Below are positions 63,593 to 64,000 of a DNA stretch of 64,000 nt, piece after piece. The notes under the pieces are model-generated. The model had not been told where the DNA came from, made no database searches, and was given only the letters and a program-made list of their open reading frames with translations. The DNA comes from OLB7 sp966250335 (lineage in GTDB: Bacteria > Bacteroidota > Ignavibacteria > OLB7). The stretch's first letter is position 1. Every line of letters begins with the position of its first letter. The stretch covers positions 23,386 to 87,385 of the forward strand of contig CBINGZ010000020.1 of NCBI GenBank assembly GCA_966250335.1. Reading direction: 5' to 3'. The position numbers and the translations under genes were made by a program.

Positions 63593-63706
63593 AGCTAAGG
63601 TTCTCGCTTCAAGAGATGATAGAGCAACGTGCTTAGCTGACGCGATCTTCGGATCGTTGTTCAGCTCCTTCTTGATTCAGCGAGTGTTAATAACACAAGT
63701 GAATCA
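63593..63706 (+). other. Paired stems in the 16S rRNA leader
   Basis: AGCTAAG/CTTAGCT (63593-63599, 63632-63638) and TGATTCA/TGAATCA (63673-63679, 63700-63706) form two leader hairpins just before the 16S rRNA. They are probably processing or folding elements. Confidence 0.45.
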
Positions 63707-63734
63707 GGATCTTACTTCGTAGAAAAGTAATTTT

Positions 63735-64000
63735 CCAACGGAGAGTTTGATCCTGGCTCAGGACGAACGCTGGCGGCGTGCTTAATACATGCAAGTCTTA
63801 GGGGTTACTTCCTTCGGGAAGTGATCACTGGCGCACGGGTGAGTAACACGTAAGTTATCTGCCCTTGGGTCTGGCATAACTCCGGGAAACCGGGGCTAAT
63901 TCCAGATGATATCGCAAGATCAAAGCCTTCGGGCGCCCAAGGATGAGCTTGCGTCTGATTAGCTTGTTGGCGGGGTAATGGCCCACCAAGGCGACGATCA
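63735..64000 (+). rRNA. rrs: 16S ribosomal RNA, 5' part (cut by the window end)
   Basis: The universal start AGAGTTTGATCCTGGCTCAG is at 63742, followed by GACGAACGCTGGCGGCGTGC, ACATGCAAGTC and GGCGCACGGGTGAGTAACACGT. About 266 bases are in the window; the rest lies beyond the edge. The mature 5' end is placed by analogy with E. coli (seven or eight bases before AGAGTTTG). Confidence 0.97.

Overview
The window is a GC-rich stretch of a bacterial chromosome, almost certainly from the Bacteroidota/Chlorobiota side of the FCB group (a Kapabacteria- or Ignavibacteria-like lineage is my best guess from gene style; the 5' end of a 16S rRNA at the right edge would settle it). The pointers are two large secreted proteins ending in type-IX-secretion (T9SS) sorting domains, many lipoproteins, TolB-like propeller proteins, and promoters of the Bacteroidota form TTG(-33)/N18-20/TAnnTTTG(-7). 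Unlike typical Bacteroidota, many starts also carry good Shine-Dalgarno sites. I see no transposase, CRISPR array, tRNA or phage genes.

Layout. 1-17.4 kb: the 3' part of a peptidase/beta-propeller/outer-membrane-barrel protein; small-molecule enzymes including a HAD phosphatase-nucleoside deaminase fusion; two ferritin-like stress proteins; topoisomerase IB; tryptophan 2,3-dioxygenase; coaBC coupled to a family-4 uracil-DNA glycosylase; a 594-residue Lys/Ala/Pro/Gly repeat protein resembling histone H1; a FolC-RadC fusion; and a GerMN lipoprotein. 17.4-27.6 kb: a T9SS-exported matrixin with a small partner, a NatAB-type ABC exporter, a TolB-like lipoprotein, a UDP-glucuronate decarboxylase and a small outer-membrane protein. 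27.7-31.6 kb: the housekeeping operon ffh-rpsP-rimM-trmD-rplS, with a Bacteroidota promoter and a large inverted repeat in its leader. 32-47 kb: an FAD oxidoreductase plus polyferredoxin membrane protein, sulfur amino-acid genes, msrB, dipeptidase, a hydantoinase pair, acetyltransferases, methyltransferases and slyD.

47.3-53.2 kb is the most unusual part: a minus-strand set encoding a RebB-like (R-body, 'killing trait') protein, a cytosolic subtilisin-like protease with a 300-residue unassigned N-terminal region, and a ComEC-like metallo-beta-lactamase-fold hydrolase, converging on a stand-alone SF2 helicase. This looks like a conflict/defence cassette and is my main candidate for an undescribed system.

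54.7-62.9 kb is a vitamin B12 acquisition locus: a promoter, a cobalamin riboswitch, a T9SS-exported beta-propeller protein (possible BtuG analogue), a second surface protein and a BtuB-like TonB receptor, the last three joined by ATGA overlaps. After an RNA methyltransferase comes a YncE/DUF5074-like lipoprotein resembling Bacteroides BtuG. The window ends with tandem rRNA promoters, a boxA-like leader and the start of the 16S rRNA gene.
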